Below the pieces are notes generated by a model. It was not told where the DNA came from and ran no database searches. It saw only the letters and a list, made by a program, of their open reading frames with translations. From Candidatus Bathyarchaeota archaeon (GTDB taxonomy: Archaea; Thermoproteota; Bathyarchaeia; Bathyarchaeales; Bathycorpusculaceae): a stretch of 64,000 nucleotides of DNA. How positions within the stretch are numbered: position 1 is the stretch's first letter; each line of letters starts with the position of its first letter. A program made the translations under genes and the position numbers. The stretch is taken from the NCBI GenBank assembly GCA_026014545.1, contig JAOZIH010000001.1, forward strand, positions 62,001 through 126,000, given 5' to 3'. This document shows, piece after piece, positions 34,900-42,940 of the stretch.

Positions 34900-35528
34900 G
34901 CAAGCGAAAAGGTTTGTATGCAAGCAAAATGAAGCGGGCGACGCATATGCTGTTTTACAGGCGCCATCAGAAGCCTGGCGTTAAAGGCTGGGAGCTGCGT
35001 AGAGTTTTAGGCTCAGATTACCCGAAAGTATTGGAAATTCTTGATGATTACTTGAAAAGCTTGGACTTGCAGGTTAAAACCGTTTTTGAAGAGGGAAAAA
35101 CGCCAGCTGGAAAGCCTTCGCTGGAAGAATTAGACAAAGCGCGATTCTACATTACGCTAAGGGGCGAGTTGACGCCGAAAGAAGCGAAAATGATTGGCTG
35201 GCGAATAGACGACTTAGCTGGCTTAGCCGTTGCCATTGTCTACATAATCAGCAAGAAGGGCCAAGCGCCACGTAAGGACGTGGAGGCAATGCTAAGCGAA
35301 AAGCTGCCAGGCTGGAAGGTTGGTTTAAACGTTGAGCGTTACATTCGCTATGGCTACCTACAGCAAGATGACAAGGAGCAGTTGTATCTGGACTGGCGAA
35401 CTTTAGCAGAAGTGGATGAGAAGGCGCTGACAGACTTTCTTCTGAAAAGTGAAGCGCAGACAACCTTGCCGACTGAAGGTGCCGAGGAAAACCTTGACAT
35501 CGAAGAGGAAGATAGCGAAACATCATAA
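34896..35528 (+). CDS. KITE-like tandem winged-helix protein (ScpB/Nse3-type)
   Basis: A 210-residue protein starting at GTG 34896 (GTGA overlap with the kleisin stop, GAGG upstream). Two winged-helix-like regions are visible: about 15-75 (KPGVKGWELRRVLGSDYPKV) and about 100-175 (DDLAGLAVAIVYIISKKGQA, then VERYIRYGYLQQDDKEQLYL). The second resembles the MAGE/Nse3 domain, in which a GLL-x-IVL helix is followed by a KYL-x-Y wing and a W-x-x-R-A-x-E end; here DWRTLAEVDEKAL. The C-terminus is acidic. KITE proteins dimerise on the kleisin and bind DNA. ScpB-like and Nse3-like readings both fit. Confidence 0.6.
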   Translation: MSKRKGLYASKMKRATHMLFYRRHQKPGVKGWELRRVLGSDYPKVLEILDDYLKSLDLQVKTVFEEGKTPAGKPSLEELDKARFYITLRGELTPKEAKMIGWRIDDLAGLAVAIVYIISKKGQAPRKDVEAMLSEKLPGWKVGLNVERYIRYGYLQQDDKEQLYLDWRTLAEVDEKALTDFLLKSEAQTTLPTEGAEENLDIEEEDSETS

Positions 35529-35556
35529 CAAGGAAACAAAAAAGGAGAAGGGTTGT

Positions 35557-37413
35557 TTAGCTCAGCTTGATTTCTGCTATGAACGCCAGTGTGTCTAAGC
35601 TGTTTAGCTGCACTTTCGCGTTGGACACTGTGTAAAGCGTGTTGCCAATGTAAAGTGCACGACGCACGCCCCAGTCGCCCTCAACTCCCATGTCAGTTTG
35701 CGGTTGATGCGTCACGTTGCCCCTCAACTCGAAACCGTCTGCCAAAGTCACCTTGAAAACGTATGCTCCTTGGAAATAGTATGCCTGCGTGCCGCTGTCT
35801 TTGCTGCCTGAGTCGACTACGCCATAGTTGTTTACTGAAATTGGAATCACCAGTAGCTCCTTCTCTCTGTTAAATAGAAACGCCTTCGGCTCGTAGAGCG
35901 CTTCTGAATCTGTCCATTCGCCTTCTACAATGTACTTGGCTATTTCCTTTGGATCGTTAACGTTTGTGACGTCGAACAGCGAAAGCTTAACAGTATTGTT
36001 CTCTTTGCCTAAGCCGATGACATGGTTCGCGTCGAAGAGATGTAGATAGCTCGAGTAGCCTGGAATCTTTAGTTCTCCGGCGACTTTCGGCGCCGTGGGA
36101 TTGCGCAAGTCGATTACGAAGAAGGGATCTACCTGCCTGAACGTGACGACGTAACCCTTGTCGCCCATGAATCGCACCGCGTATATGCGTTCATCTTCAG
36201 CTAGGCCCTCTAGTTTGCCCACGATTGCTAGGCTCTTATCCAGCACGTAAACATTGTTTGTCTGCGTCTTCTCGTTCTGCGAAGTTGTGGCTATCCTAAA
36301 GTTGCCGTTGTACTCATCCATTGAGTACTGGTTAAGCACATAGCCGGGGACACTGCCCTTTGCTTCAAACGTTAACGTGGCGCCGTTTATGCGCACCCGG
36401 TAGATAGCTGTGTACTGGCCTTCATTCCATGTTGAATATGTCACGTAGATATTGCTTGTGGATACGTACATGACGCTGGTGCCGCCCATCAGCACAGTCA
36501 GGTTAGTAGGCTGCTGCGCGTCGTCCAAGATGTTTACGGCGATGAAGGAGGTGAAGGTGAAGTACCTGTCCACTGTGTCGGAGTAGTACACGCTTGATGG
36601 TGCAATGGGTGTTACTTTCTTTTCCTGATAGAGCACTGGAAGCGTCACGGTATCATTCAAGACATAGGCGGGCTGGTTAATGACTACGTACACGTAGTTG
36701 CCTATCATTCTGGAGCTGAAGTAGCCGCCGCTTATTGACAGGTTTCGGGCGAGAAGGGGATATGCTTTATCAGATATGTCATAGACGTACAGGAATGTGC
36801 TGCCGCTAATAGGACCGGGGTAAATCAAAGTTTCTGGGCCGTCCGAGCGGAAGATAACTGGCTGGTAGCGGTTGGCGATGACTACGAGTCTGCTGCTGTC
36901 TTCACTTAAGTATAAGCCCTCGGGGTAAGTGTAGTTTTCAAGCGTGATTTTCGCGATAACCTTGGGATCTTGCGGGTCAGCCTTGAGTATGTAAATGGCG
37001 CTTTGCGGTTCTGGATAGCCATAAGTTGTGGCTGCTACGTAAATGTATTTGCCATCGGTCTTCACGATGTCGGCTTCGTCAACTCCTGCAACCTGAATAT
37101 TTGTGGTGGAATAACCATTTGTCGCTGCTTCACCGCTCTTTGTAATAGGCGCAGGTACAGCCAGCGCGTATTGAGTATCGCTTCTTGCCCAATAAGGATA
37201 AACCGAGATGCCAGCAGAATTTGCAACCAAGTAGTCCCTGAGTTCCTCGTAGGATGAGAAAGTTTTCATGTTTGCAACGTAAGGCGTCTCAGTTGGCGGA
37301 AACATCGCAGGCGTCGTGCCATAAGTGTAAATTAAAGCAACGAGAACTATGGCGGAGAGCACTGCAGCTAATCCGTACATCGACGTTTTTTTCTTGACTT
37401 CTTGTTGAACCAT
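35557..37413 (-). CDS. Secreted beta-propeller protein (COG4880-like)
   Basis: A 618-residue protein with an N-terminal signal anchor (about 10-30), a short linker with MKTFSSYEELRDYL, and a C-terminal beta-propeller. The segment TTNIQVAGVDEADIVKTDGK (about 100-120) is the hallmark of the archaeal/bacterial COG4880 family, described as secreted with a propeller distantly related to WD40. It is predicted to be extracellular; no enzyme activity is known to me. The ATG has GGTGA upstream. About 60 bases before the start lies a perfect TAGAACA-N3-TGTTCTA palindrome whose relative precedes the adjacent membrane-bound winged-helix regulator. Confidence 0.85.
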   Translation of the reverse strand: MVQQEVKKKTSMYGLAAVLSAIVLVALIYTYGTTPAMFPPTETPYVANMKTFSSYEELRDYLVANSAGISVYPYWARSDTQYALAVPAPITKSGEAATNGYSTTNIQVAGVDEADIVKTDGKYIYVAATTYGYPEPQSAIYILKADPQDPKVIAKITLENYTYPEGLYLSEDSSRLVVIANRYQPVIFRSDGPETLIYPGPISGSTFLYVYDISDKAYPLLARNLSISGGYFSSRMIGNYVYVVINQPAYVLNDTVTLPVLYQEKKVTPIAPSSVYYSDTVDRYFTFTSFIAVNILDDAQQPTNLTVLMGGTSVMYVSTSNIYVTYSTWNEGQYTAIYRVRINGATLTFEAKGSVPGYVLNQYSMDEYNGNFRIATTSQNEKTQTNNVYVLDKSLAIVGKLEGLAEDERIYAVRFMGDKGYVVTFRQVDPFFVIDLRNPTAPKVAGELKIPGYSSYLHLFDANHVIGLGKENNTVKLSLFDVTNVNDPKEIAKYIVEGEWTDSEALYEPKAFLFNREKELLVIPISVNNYGVVDSGSKDSGTQAYYFQGAYVFKVTLADGFELRGNVTHQPQTDMGVEGDWGVRRALYIGNTLYTVSNAKVQLNSLDTLAFIAEIKLS

Positions 37414-37467
37414 ACTTTTTTCACCTGATCTAAGTGTAACATCACCGTTGAATATTATCCTAAGCCG

Positions 37468-37484
37468 TAGAACAGCTTGTTCTA
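37468..37484. promoter_or_regulatory. Operator-like palindrome 1, TAGAACA-N3-TGTTCTA
   Basis: A perfect 7-bp inverted repeat with a 3-base spacer. It lies about 20 bases (centre to centre) upstream of the TATA-like GGATAATATTC of the beta-propeller gene, and just past the stop of the regulator gene. A near-identical site has the same geometry in front of the regulator gene. Confidence 0.65.
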
Positions 37485-37488
37485 AAAA

Positions 37489-37938
37489 TTAGAACGGTCG
37501 CATAATCCATACGCGGTAGGCCTCATACCAGAAGATTGCGCAAACAATGGCGCCGAAAATGGTGATGAACAAGTTTTCGCGCATAAACAGGTTCTGCATC
37601 AGAAACAGCAGGTAAGCCACATAGAAAACGGTTGAGAACAGCGCGTAGAAGAAGTATCTGGGGAAGAGTAGCTTGCCAAGTTTCACGTAGTGGCGGAGCA
37701 CACCAATTTTCACTTGGTTAACAAGCACGTAGTGTCCGCCGATTTCTTGCTTCTCAACCAAGCCTAACTCGCGCAGCTGTTCAAGGTGATGATTGGCCAC
37801 GCTTGGGCTGCTAAAGCGCAGGGCGCGCTGAACTTCCCGTGCGCTTACCGGGTTTCCATGTCTAAGCAGGTACCAGTAGACCTTCCAAGCTTTGCCTCGG
37901 AGGGCATACTCGAATTTTGTTTCGTCATCAGTGCTCAT
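37489..37938 (-). CDS. Membrane-anchored winged-helix regulator
   Basis: A 149-residue protein with an N-terminal winged helix of ArsR/MarR-like form (about residues 10-80: GKAWKVYWYLLRHGNPVSAR, then SPSVANHHLEQLRELGLVE and the wing GGHYVLVN) and two C-terminal membrane helices (about 92-113 and 122-142). It is a one-component regulator tethered to the membrane. The ATG at 37938 has GGGTG nine bases upstream; a GTG at 37950 is an alternative. Matching palindromes lie upstream of this gene and of the following propeller gene, so autoregulation and control of that surface protein are plausible. DNA binding by this protein is inferred. Confidence 0.8.
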   Translation of the reverse strand: MSTDDETKFEYALRGKAWKVYWYLLRHGNPVSAREVQRALRFSSPSVANHHLEQLRELGLVEKQEIGGHYVLVNQVKIGVLRHYVKLGKLLFPRYFFYALFSTVFYVAYLLFLMQNLFMRENLFITIFGAIVCAIFWYEAYRVWIMRPF

Positions 37939-37994
37939 TAGCCAAGGCACCCTACGCTAATACATATCAGGTATCTGCTTATAAGACCAATTCT

Positions 37995-38011
37995 TAGAAC
38001 AGACTGTTCCT
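37995..38011. promoter_or_regulatory. Operator-like palindrome 2, TAGAACA-N3-TGTTCCT
   Basis: The same left arm and spacer length as the site at 37468-37484, with one arm mismatch. It overlaps the stop of the gene ending at 38010 and lies about 20 bases upstream of the TATA-like TCTTATAAG of the regulator gene. Confidence 0.6.
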
Positions 38012-39122
38012 AGAAAGTTTTTGGCGCCCAGAATTTGCGATTCTTCAATTTCTTTGCCACTTCAGGCTTTTCCCTCTCCAACTCTTCTATAATCACAGCC
38101 TTGATCAGCCTCGTGGAAACAGGCGGATCCATCTTGCTCAGCTTAACTTGAACTTGCTTAACAATTTTATCGGCAAGTTCATCGTCGACGCCGATTTTTT
38201 TAAGTGAATTAACGATTTTTTGGATTTTAAACTCCTCGATAGCTCCTGACTTTTGCTCTACGCTGATGGCTGGCTGCTTCTGGATTTCAGCAGGTAACGC
38301 GACAACTAGAGACGCTTTTGCGCCGCGGATTTTTTCAAGTAACCCCGTGTCAGCTACTATGGTGATGACTTTTTGCTCCTCGTCTATGCCTTTAACTTCA
38401 ATCTTCTCGATAACTTCATTATTGTCCAAGAAAATTTTCACAAAATCACCTGCTGCTAATTGGGCAGGAATGACCTGGTATGCTATTGGTAGCGCCACGC
38501 TTCCTTCAGGAATAGATACGCTTAAACCTTTTTCCTTAGCCGCTATCGCCAAGTGAATAACCTTTCCAGTTGGATCTAACTCGATTTCAACATCGCCTAT
38601 GCCCCAATCTGTAATCAGCCTCCTTTTCACTCTTGCTGCAAGCTCTTCCACCGGTAGGTCCGCCGGCAAGGTCAATTCTCTCTCAGACAACTCCGCCTTC
38701 AGAGAAAAAGGAACTTTCGGCTTCGCGGCAATGTCATATATTAAACGTGCATTGGGCAGTTTAACAGTGGTATACGCGGTTTTCTTCGTGCCGATGCCGA
38801 ATAGTGACACGCCCTTCTTGGGAATTTTCGCCGCTATTTTATCTCCGGTGTTAACTCCCCAAACAATAAAGATGCTTACTGCCACAATTTTGAGTGCTCC
38901 CCCGAAGGTAGGCTGCTCCAAGATTGCAAGCAATCCGCCTGCGAAACCCAAAAAGCCTAGCCCAAACAGAATGCCGATAAAAGAGGATAATTTTTCATCT
39001 GTGAAATATCTGTATACTGCGGATAGAAGCATTACTATGAAAAAGGCGACGGCGCCGTAGACTAAGCCCCAAAGGAGCCCCAATATAGATTCCGCGATAA
39101 GTTCATACATGCCTTGACTCAC
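38010..39122 (-). CDS. Membrane protein with C-terminal ATP-cone-like domain
   Basis: A 370-residue protein. Two or three membrane helices (about 5-100) are followed by a soluble region. This includes a beta-rich segment (about 130-290) and a C-terminal domain (about 300-360: IEEFKIQKIVNSLKKIGV, then PVSTRLIKAVIIEELEREKP) that follows the ATP-cone pattern found in NrdR and class I/III ribonucleotide reductases. ATP-cones bind ATP/dATP and report adenine nucleotide levels. I do not know a family joining this module to a membrane domain. The GTG start at 39122 or the ATG at 39110 are both possible; a TATA-like GATAAAACG near 39140 would make the latter almost leaderless. Confidence 0.65.
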   Translation of the reverse strand: MSQGMYELIAESILGLLWGLVYGAVAFFIVMLLSAVYRYFTDEKLSSFIGILFGLGFLGFAGGLLAILEQPTFGGALKIVAVSIFIVWGVNTGDKIAAKIPKKGVSLFGIGTKKTAYTTVKLPNARLIYDIAAKPKVPFSLKAELSERELTLPADLPVEELAARVKRRLITDWGIGDVEIELDPTGKVIHLAIAAKEKGLSVSIPEGSVALPIAYQVIPAQLAAGDFVKIFLDNNEVIEKIEVKGIDEEQKVITIVADTGLLEKIRGAKASLVVALPAEIQKQPAISVEQKSGAIEEFKIQKIVNSLKKIGVDDELADKIVKQVQVKLSKMDPPVSTRLIKAVIIEELEREKPEVAKKLKNRKFWAPKTF

Positions 39123-39230
39123 GCGTTCATAAATAGCGTTTTATCGCATAAAAACATCATCTTTCTACATTAAGCAAGTCACCTAAGTTATGGGAAAAAG
39201 AACGGTTGGATGCTTCAAAGTAAGCGGAGA

Positions 39231-39893
39231 TTAGGTGTTTTCAGTAGGCAATTTTCCCTTGGATAGATCCGCTGAAAGCCCAGGAGGCAAGTCAGGAAGC
39301 TTTGAATCAATTTTCTGCTCGGCAACAGCAGCTGCCTCGGAAAGTATTTTCGCCGCGTCCTCGTTGACGCTGTTAAAGTTCAAGGATAAGCCGGAGCTTG
39401 CGCCGCAATCGAACATTAAGCCGCTTAGCATATTGCTTATGTCGCCCAGTTCGTTTTCAGCCTCAGGCAGCACACCGCACAAGCCCACATTTAATGAACG
39501 TAGCACGCTTATGCATGGGCCCAGCGTTGCCACCATATCACCGAACTCCGTGATTGTCCGCATTCTCAGCAGCACTTGGTCTAGAGCAAGTCTTGCGTTC
39601 ATGATAAGCCGCTCCATTCTGCGAACCTCAGCCAGCTCGTTAGCGTAAATGTTGGCGTGAGCCGTATCATGCTGCTCGTAAGCAGCAACTATCTTCGTGA
39701 ACAGCGCCTTGTCTTTTTGACTAAACCTTTCCGAAGCTTGATCCAGCCTTTGAATTTGAAGCTCCAAACGCTTAATTGCGTAGTCTAAACGTGGCTTCAG
39801 CGCCTGCGGCGGAGCGAATGAGGCGCGTATTGTGTCAACGAACGATGTTTCGCCTCGTTTGCTTTCCCATTTTTTGGCAAATTTTTCAGACAT
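39231..39893 (-). CDS. cdvB: CdvB-type ESCRT-III (Snf7-fold) protein
   Basis: A 220-residue ESCRT-III homologue, the membrane-remodelling protein that constricts the division neck in many TACK and Asgard archaea. Residues about 30-165 form the alpha1-alpha4 core (LKPRLDYAIKRLELQIQRLD, KALFTKIVAAYEQHD, YANELAEVRRMERLI, ISNMLSGLM). The C-terminus has KLPDLPPGL, resembling a MIM2 proline motif that recruits the Vps4/CdvC ATPase. The C-terminal winged helix that binds CdvA in Sulfolobus CdvB is absent. The ATG at 39893 follows GAGGG, and a TATA-like CTTAAAATAAC lies upstream within what a longer reading would translate. cdvA and cdvC are not in the window. Confidence 0.85.
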   Translation of the reverse strand: MSEKFAKKWESKRGETSFVDTIRASFAPPQALKPRLDYAIKRLELQIQRLDQASERFSQKDKALFTKIVAAYEQHDTAHANIYANELAEVRRMERLIMNARLALDQVLLRMRTITEFGDMVATLGPCISVLRSLNVGLCGVLPEAENELGDISNMLSGLMFDCGASSGLSLNFNSVNEDAAKILSEAAAVAEQKIDSKLPDLPPGLSADLSKGKLPTENT

Positions 39894-40121
39894 TGTGATG
39901 CCCTCGGCGGATAATGTTATTTTAAGCATACTTATGTATTGTTAATATGGAAAAAACATGTAGGTGTATATGTCAAGTTGCTAGGTATACTTAAACCATG
40001 CTGCGTCACAAAGCCTATGCAACAAGCACACTGTCTCAAACCCAGCCACTTTATAATAATCAAAAATCCACCGCTGGTTACCTGCTGTCACACTTGGAGG
40101 CACATAACCATTAGGGCGCAT

Positions 40122-40688
40122 TTAAACTGCGCGAAGCAGGTTTCTGATTGCCATGGCGACTTCCTCTTTCGATTTGCTTGCGTTAATAATTGTCCATTTT
40201 CCAATTAATGCCAAAGAAAGCGCTTTCGCCCTTACTTTTCTAAGCGCATCCAAGCTTTCAAACATCTCTTGGTTTCTGCGAGTTCGGCATATTCGTTTGT
40301 AAGCCTCATCAGGCGTAATATCCAGAAAAAGCAGGGCATCTGATTTCGGCACAACAAGGGCGAAAAAGTGGTATGCAATTCTATGCAATGGCGCGGGCAA
40401 ATAGGCTGTGCCCATTAAATAGCGCACAAAAATTATGTGGTCATACTTTTGCCAAGTGTAGATTAGAATCGAGCGAATCACGTCCATCATGTAGAAAAGT
40501 GCGGAGGCAAAATGCGCGTTTTTTCCTTTTGCGTAAAGAAACTGCCTTGCTTTCGAGCCGAAAAAATTGTCACTTGACGGGTGGAACCGAAGACAAACCG
40601 TTTGTCCCTTGGCTGTTAGAAACTTGAAGAGTTGAATGGCTTGAGTGCTTTTTCCAGAGGCATCTAACCCGTCGATAACTATGAACAC
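40122..40688 (-). CDS. Thymidylate kinase-like nucleotide kinase
   Basis: A 188-residue P-loop kinase. Walker A is VIDGLDASGKSTQA (residues about 4-17), the TMPK form. The usual DR(Y/F) motif is VRYLMGTAYLPAP, and the lid region is RICRTRRNQEMFE. dTMP kinase makes dTDP, but the sequence is short and divergent, so a related substrate is possible. It ends the run UbiA - CTP-dependent kinase-like - TMPK-like, all on the minus strand with gaps of about four bases, which hints at a lipid-linked role. Confidence 0.7.
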   Translation of the reverse strand: MFIVIDGLDASGKSTQAIQLFKFLTAKGQTVCLRFHPSSDNFFGSKARQFLYAKGKNAHFASALFYMMDVIRSILIYTWQKYDHIIFVRYLMGTAYLPAPLHRIAYHFFALVVPKSDALLFLDITPDEAYKRICRTRRNQEMFESLDALRKVRAKALSLALIGKWTIINASKSKEEVAMAIRNLLRAV

Positions 40689-40692
40689 GGTG

Positions 40693-41415
40693 CTAAGCGC
40701 CTCCGCTTAAAATCAGGAATGTTAAAGCGCTTAATAGCGGCACTGTCATGTTATCAAATCCTAAAGGCGAAAGACTCTCCGCTAAAGCAGCGATTAGCGC
40801 TACGCCCAGCGCGGCTTGAAGCACATCCACGATTGAAAACGGATATAATATGGAGAAAAATAGCAGGCTAACGGCTAAACTTATGAAGCTCGCAAAAAAC
40901 ATGGCAACTGAACCTTCAAGGCTTTTCGCGGCGAAGATGCGAAAGCGTCTCTTCCCGTATTTTTCGCCCACTAAAGCGGCGGAGGCATCGCCATAAGCCA
41001 TTGGTAAAACTCCAGCCGCAACAATGTATGGTTTGGCAGAAAAGAACAACGCTAGAATAGTGTAAGATACAGCGTAGAAGACGAGGCCGAATTGATGTCC
41101 TTCCTCCGTTATGCCCGTCAAGCCCTTCATTTTTTCATAGAAACGTTTAGAAGGCGAGTGAGGTGTGGCAAAGAAAGTTACAAGCACAAATGGGGCTGCG
41201 ACAAGAAACGGGAAATTAAGCGGGAAAGAATTGTAGGTGAAAAAGGGAATTATGAAAGGAAGATTTCCAATCATCACATGCAGAAACTTTCTAGCAGATT
41301 TACGTGAAATAAGTCGGTTGTCAGCCATTTTTCCTGAAAGCAAAATTATAATCAGAATGTAAGTGTAGCACATGGTTAGCAGCGCCAAGTTTGCGAGTGC
41401 TTCGCTGTTTAACAT
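40693..41415 (-). CDS. Dolichol/phytol kinase-like integral membrane protein
   Basis: A 240-residue protein with seven or so membrane helices. The SEC59/VTE5/CdsA-superfamily marks are RKSARKFLHVMIG (about 36-48) and GDASAALVGEKYGKRRF followed by KSLEGSVAMF (about 135-165). Members phosphorylate polyprenols or phytol using CTP, or make CDP-activated lipids. Next to a UbiA-type prenyltransferase, a role in archaeal isoprenoid lipid or dolichol recycling is likely. The exact acceptor cannot be decided. Confidence 0.78.
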   Translation of the reverse strand: MLNSEALANLALLTMCYTYILIIILLSGKMADNRLISRKSARKFLHVMIGNLPFIIPFFTYNSFPLNFPFLVAAPFVLVTFFATPHSPSKRFYEKMKGLTGITEEGHQFGLVFYAVSYTILALFFSAKPYIVAAGVLPMAYGDASAALVGEKYGKRRFRIFAAKSLEGSVAMFFASFISLAVSLLFFSILYPFSIVDVLQAALGVALIAALAESLSPLGFDNMTVPLLSALTFLILSGGA

Positions 41416-41419
41416 TTGC

Positions 41420-42271
41420 TCACCTGAAGGCGCCGAAAATAAACGCCAAAAAGCCGAGAATAAACCATAGGAGAACCAATTTTTTTATTCGACGTGCGTT
41501 TTCCCGTGAATAGTCCTTGAGGAGAAGAGCCGAGGAAACTGCGAACCCCGCGTCTGTTATTAGAACGAATGGTATGAACCAGAATGAGACTATGCCTAAA
41601 AGCCATGGAAGCGGCGTCAACGAAACAGCCAACAAATAAAACACGACTGCGGCGGCTGCAGCGGTTCTTTCGCCGTAATGCACTGCCAGCGTCTTAATGC
41701 CCTCCGCCCTGTCGCCCTTGACGTCCACTATGCCCTTTGTAATTTCTCTGCCCGTGTTAGAGAGAAACGCCATAAGAGCAAAAAGCAGAACATTAAGCGG
41801 CACATATCCGAGACTGATTATGCTGCCGTAGATGAAGGGGATAGCCACGCAGGTGCTGACGAGAAGGTTGCCGGGTAAACCACTGCGCTTGCCAACTGTA
41901 ACGTAAGTCACCATAACTGCCCAAGCGATAACCGCAACAGCTAAACACAAAAGGCTTGTAAGGTAAGCGAAAACAAAACCTACTGTTGAAAAGGCAAAAA
42001 CGAAAATCAAAGCCTCACGTGGACTCACTAAGCCGCTTGGAATGGGACGAGACGGCTCGTTAATAGCATCAATCGCCCTGTCGTAATAATCATTAATAGC
42101 CATTGACGCGGCGGTTAACGTAAAACCAGTTAAAAAGCCATAGAAAACGCCGAGCCAGCTGAAATCCGAGAACTGCGGTTTCGCTAAAACTGAGCCTACA
42201 AACACTGCGAAGCCCATCATTGCACAGTTAACGGGACGCATCAGCCGTATAAAGCCGCTTACCTTACTCAT
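41420..42271 (-). CDS. UbiA prenyltransferase, probable DGGGP synthase
   Basis: A 283-residue membrane enzyme with about eight helices. The two Asp-rich motifs are NDYYDRAIDAINEPSRPIP (about residues 60-80) and the second, DVKGDRAEGIKTLA (about 180-195). These are the UbiA signatures; the short N-terminus and LMRPVNCAMMG match archaeal digeranylgeranylglyceryl phosphate synthase, which adds the second geranylgeranyl chain to the glycerol-1-phosphate backbone of membrane lipids. Start at ATG 42271; TTG at 42280 is an alternative. It is first in a three-gene minus-strand cluster. Confidence 0.85.
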   Translation of the reverse strand: MSKVSGFIRLMRPVNCAMMGFAVFVGSVLAKPQFSDFSWLGVFYGFLTGFTLTAASMAINDYYDRAIDAINEPSRPIPSGLVSPREALIFVFAFSTVGFVFAYLTSLLCLAVAVIAWAVMVTYVTVGKRSGLPGNLLVSTCVAIPFIYGSIISLGYVPLNVLLFALMAFLSNTGREITKGIVDVKGDRAEGIKTLAVHYGERTAAAAAVVFYLLAVSLTPLPWLLGIVSFWFIPFVLITDAGFAVSSALLLKDYSRENARRIKKLVLLWFILGFLAFIFGAFR

Positions 42272-42411
42272 CAGAGACAACCTTTATTGGAGAAACATTA
42301 GCTTTGTCCAAGTTATAAAATTCTCCGTTAAGGCAACAGCGCTACTTTCTTGCTGATTCAACCGTGCCATTTTTAAGATAGAACCAAAACGATTAGGCGA
42401 AGGAATCAGTT

Positions 42412-42852
42412 ATGAACGAGAACACAGATGCTACCGCAACTTGCACGCCAAAGAGAAACCGACTAAAAAGAACAATATGGTTCCTCGCGGGCACTGTTTG
42501 TGTGGCTCTTGGCGCCGTTGGCACTGTGCTGCCGATTTTGCCGACAACTCCGTTTCTTCTGGCAGCCGCGGCATGCTACTGCAAAAGCTCAGAAAGGGCA
42601 TACAGGTGGTTACTGAACAATAAATGGTTTGGAGAATACATAAGAAACTACAAAGAAGGCAGAGGCATACCGAAGAAAACCAAGATTATAGCTCTAAGCG
42701 TGTTATGGGTAACAATAGGCTTTTCAACGGTTTTCGCGCTGCCTCGCCTTTTGCCTGAAATGCTAGTCTTGCCGATGCAGTTAGCCATGGTCGCGGTGGC
42801 AGTTGCGGTCAGCGTGCACATCTTAAAGCTGCCGACTTTCAGGAAAGCATAG
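42412..42852 (+). CDS. DUF454 (YbaN-like) membrane protein
   Basis: A 146-residue inner-membrane protein. The DUF454 pattern is clear: LGAVGTVLPILPTTPFLLAAA (in part) at about 38-58, the CYCKSSERAYRWLLNNKWFGEYI segment (in part), then KTKIIALSVLWVTIGFS. Function is unknown across the family. It is divergent from the UbiA gene and stands 88 bases before a sugar nucleotidyltransferase in the same direction. Confidence 0.85.
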   Translation: MNENTDATATCTPKRNRLKRTIWFLAGTVCVALGAVGTVLPILPTTPFLLAAAACYCKSSERAYRWLLNNKWFGEYIRNYKEGRGIPKKTKIIALSVLWVTIGFSTVFALPRLLPEMLVLPMQLAMVAVAVAVSVHILKLPTFRKA

Positions 42853-42940
42853 TTCATTCTGCTTGAGGACAAAGGCGAATAAAAAAGGTTAATACGTTTC
42901 AAAACCAGATAGTTAACAAAAATGATGTGGACGGAAACTT

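Noticed and set aside
32150-35528. Wadjet (JetABCD) defence system
   Set aside because: SMC, kleisin and KITE roles are present but there is no JetD nuclease, the SMC is about half the expected length, and its signature motifs are of Smc5/6 type.
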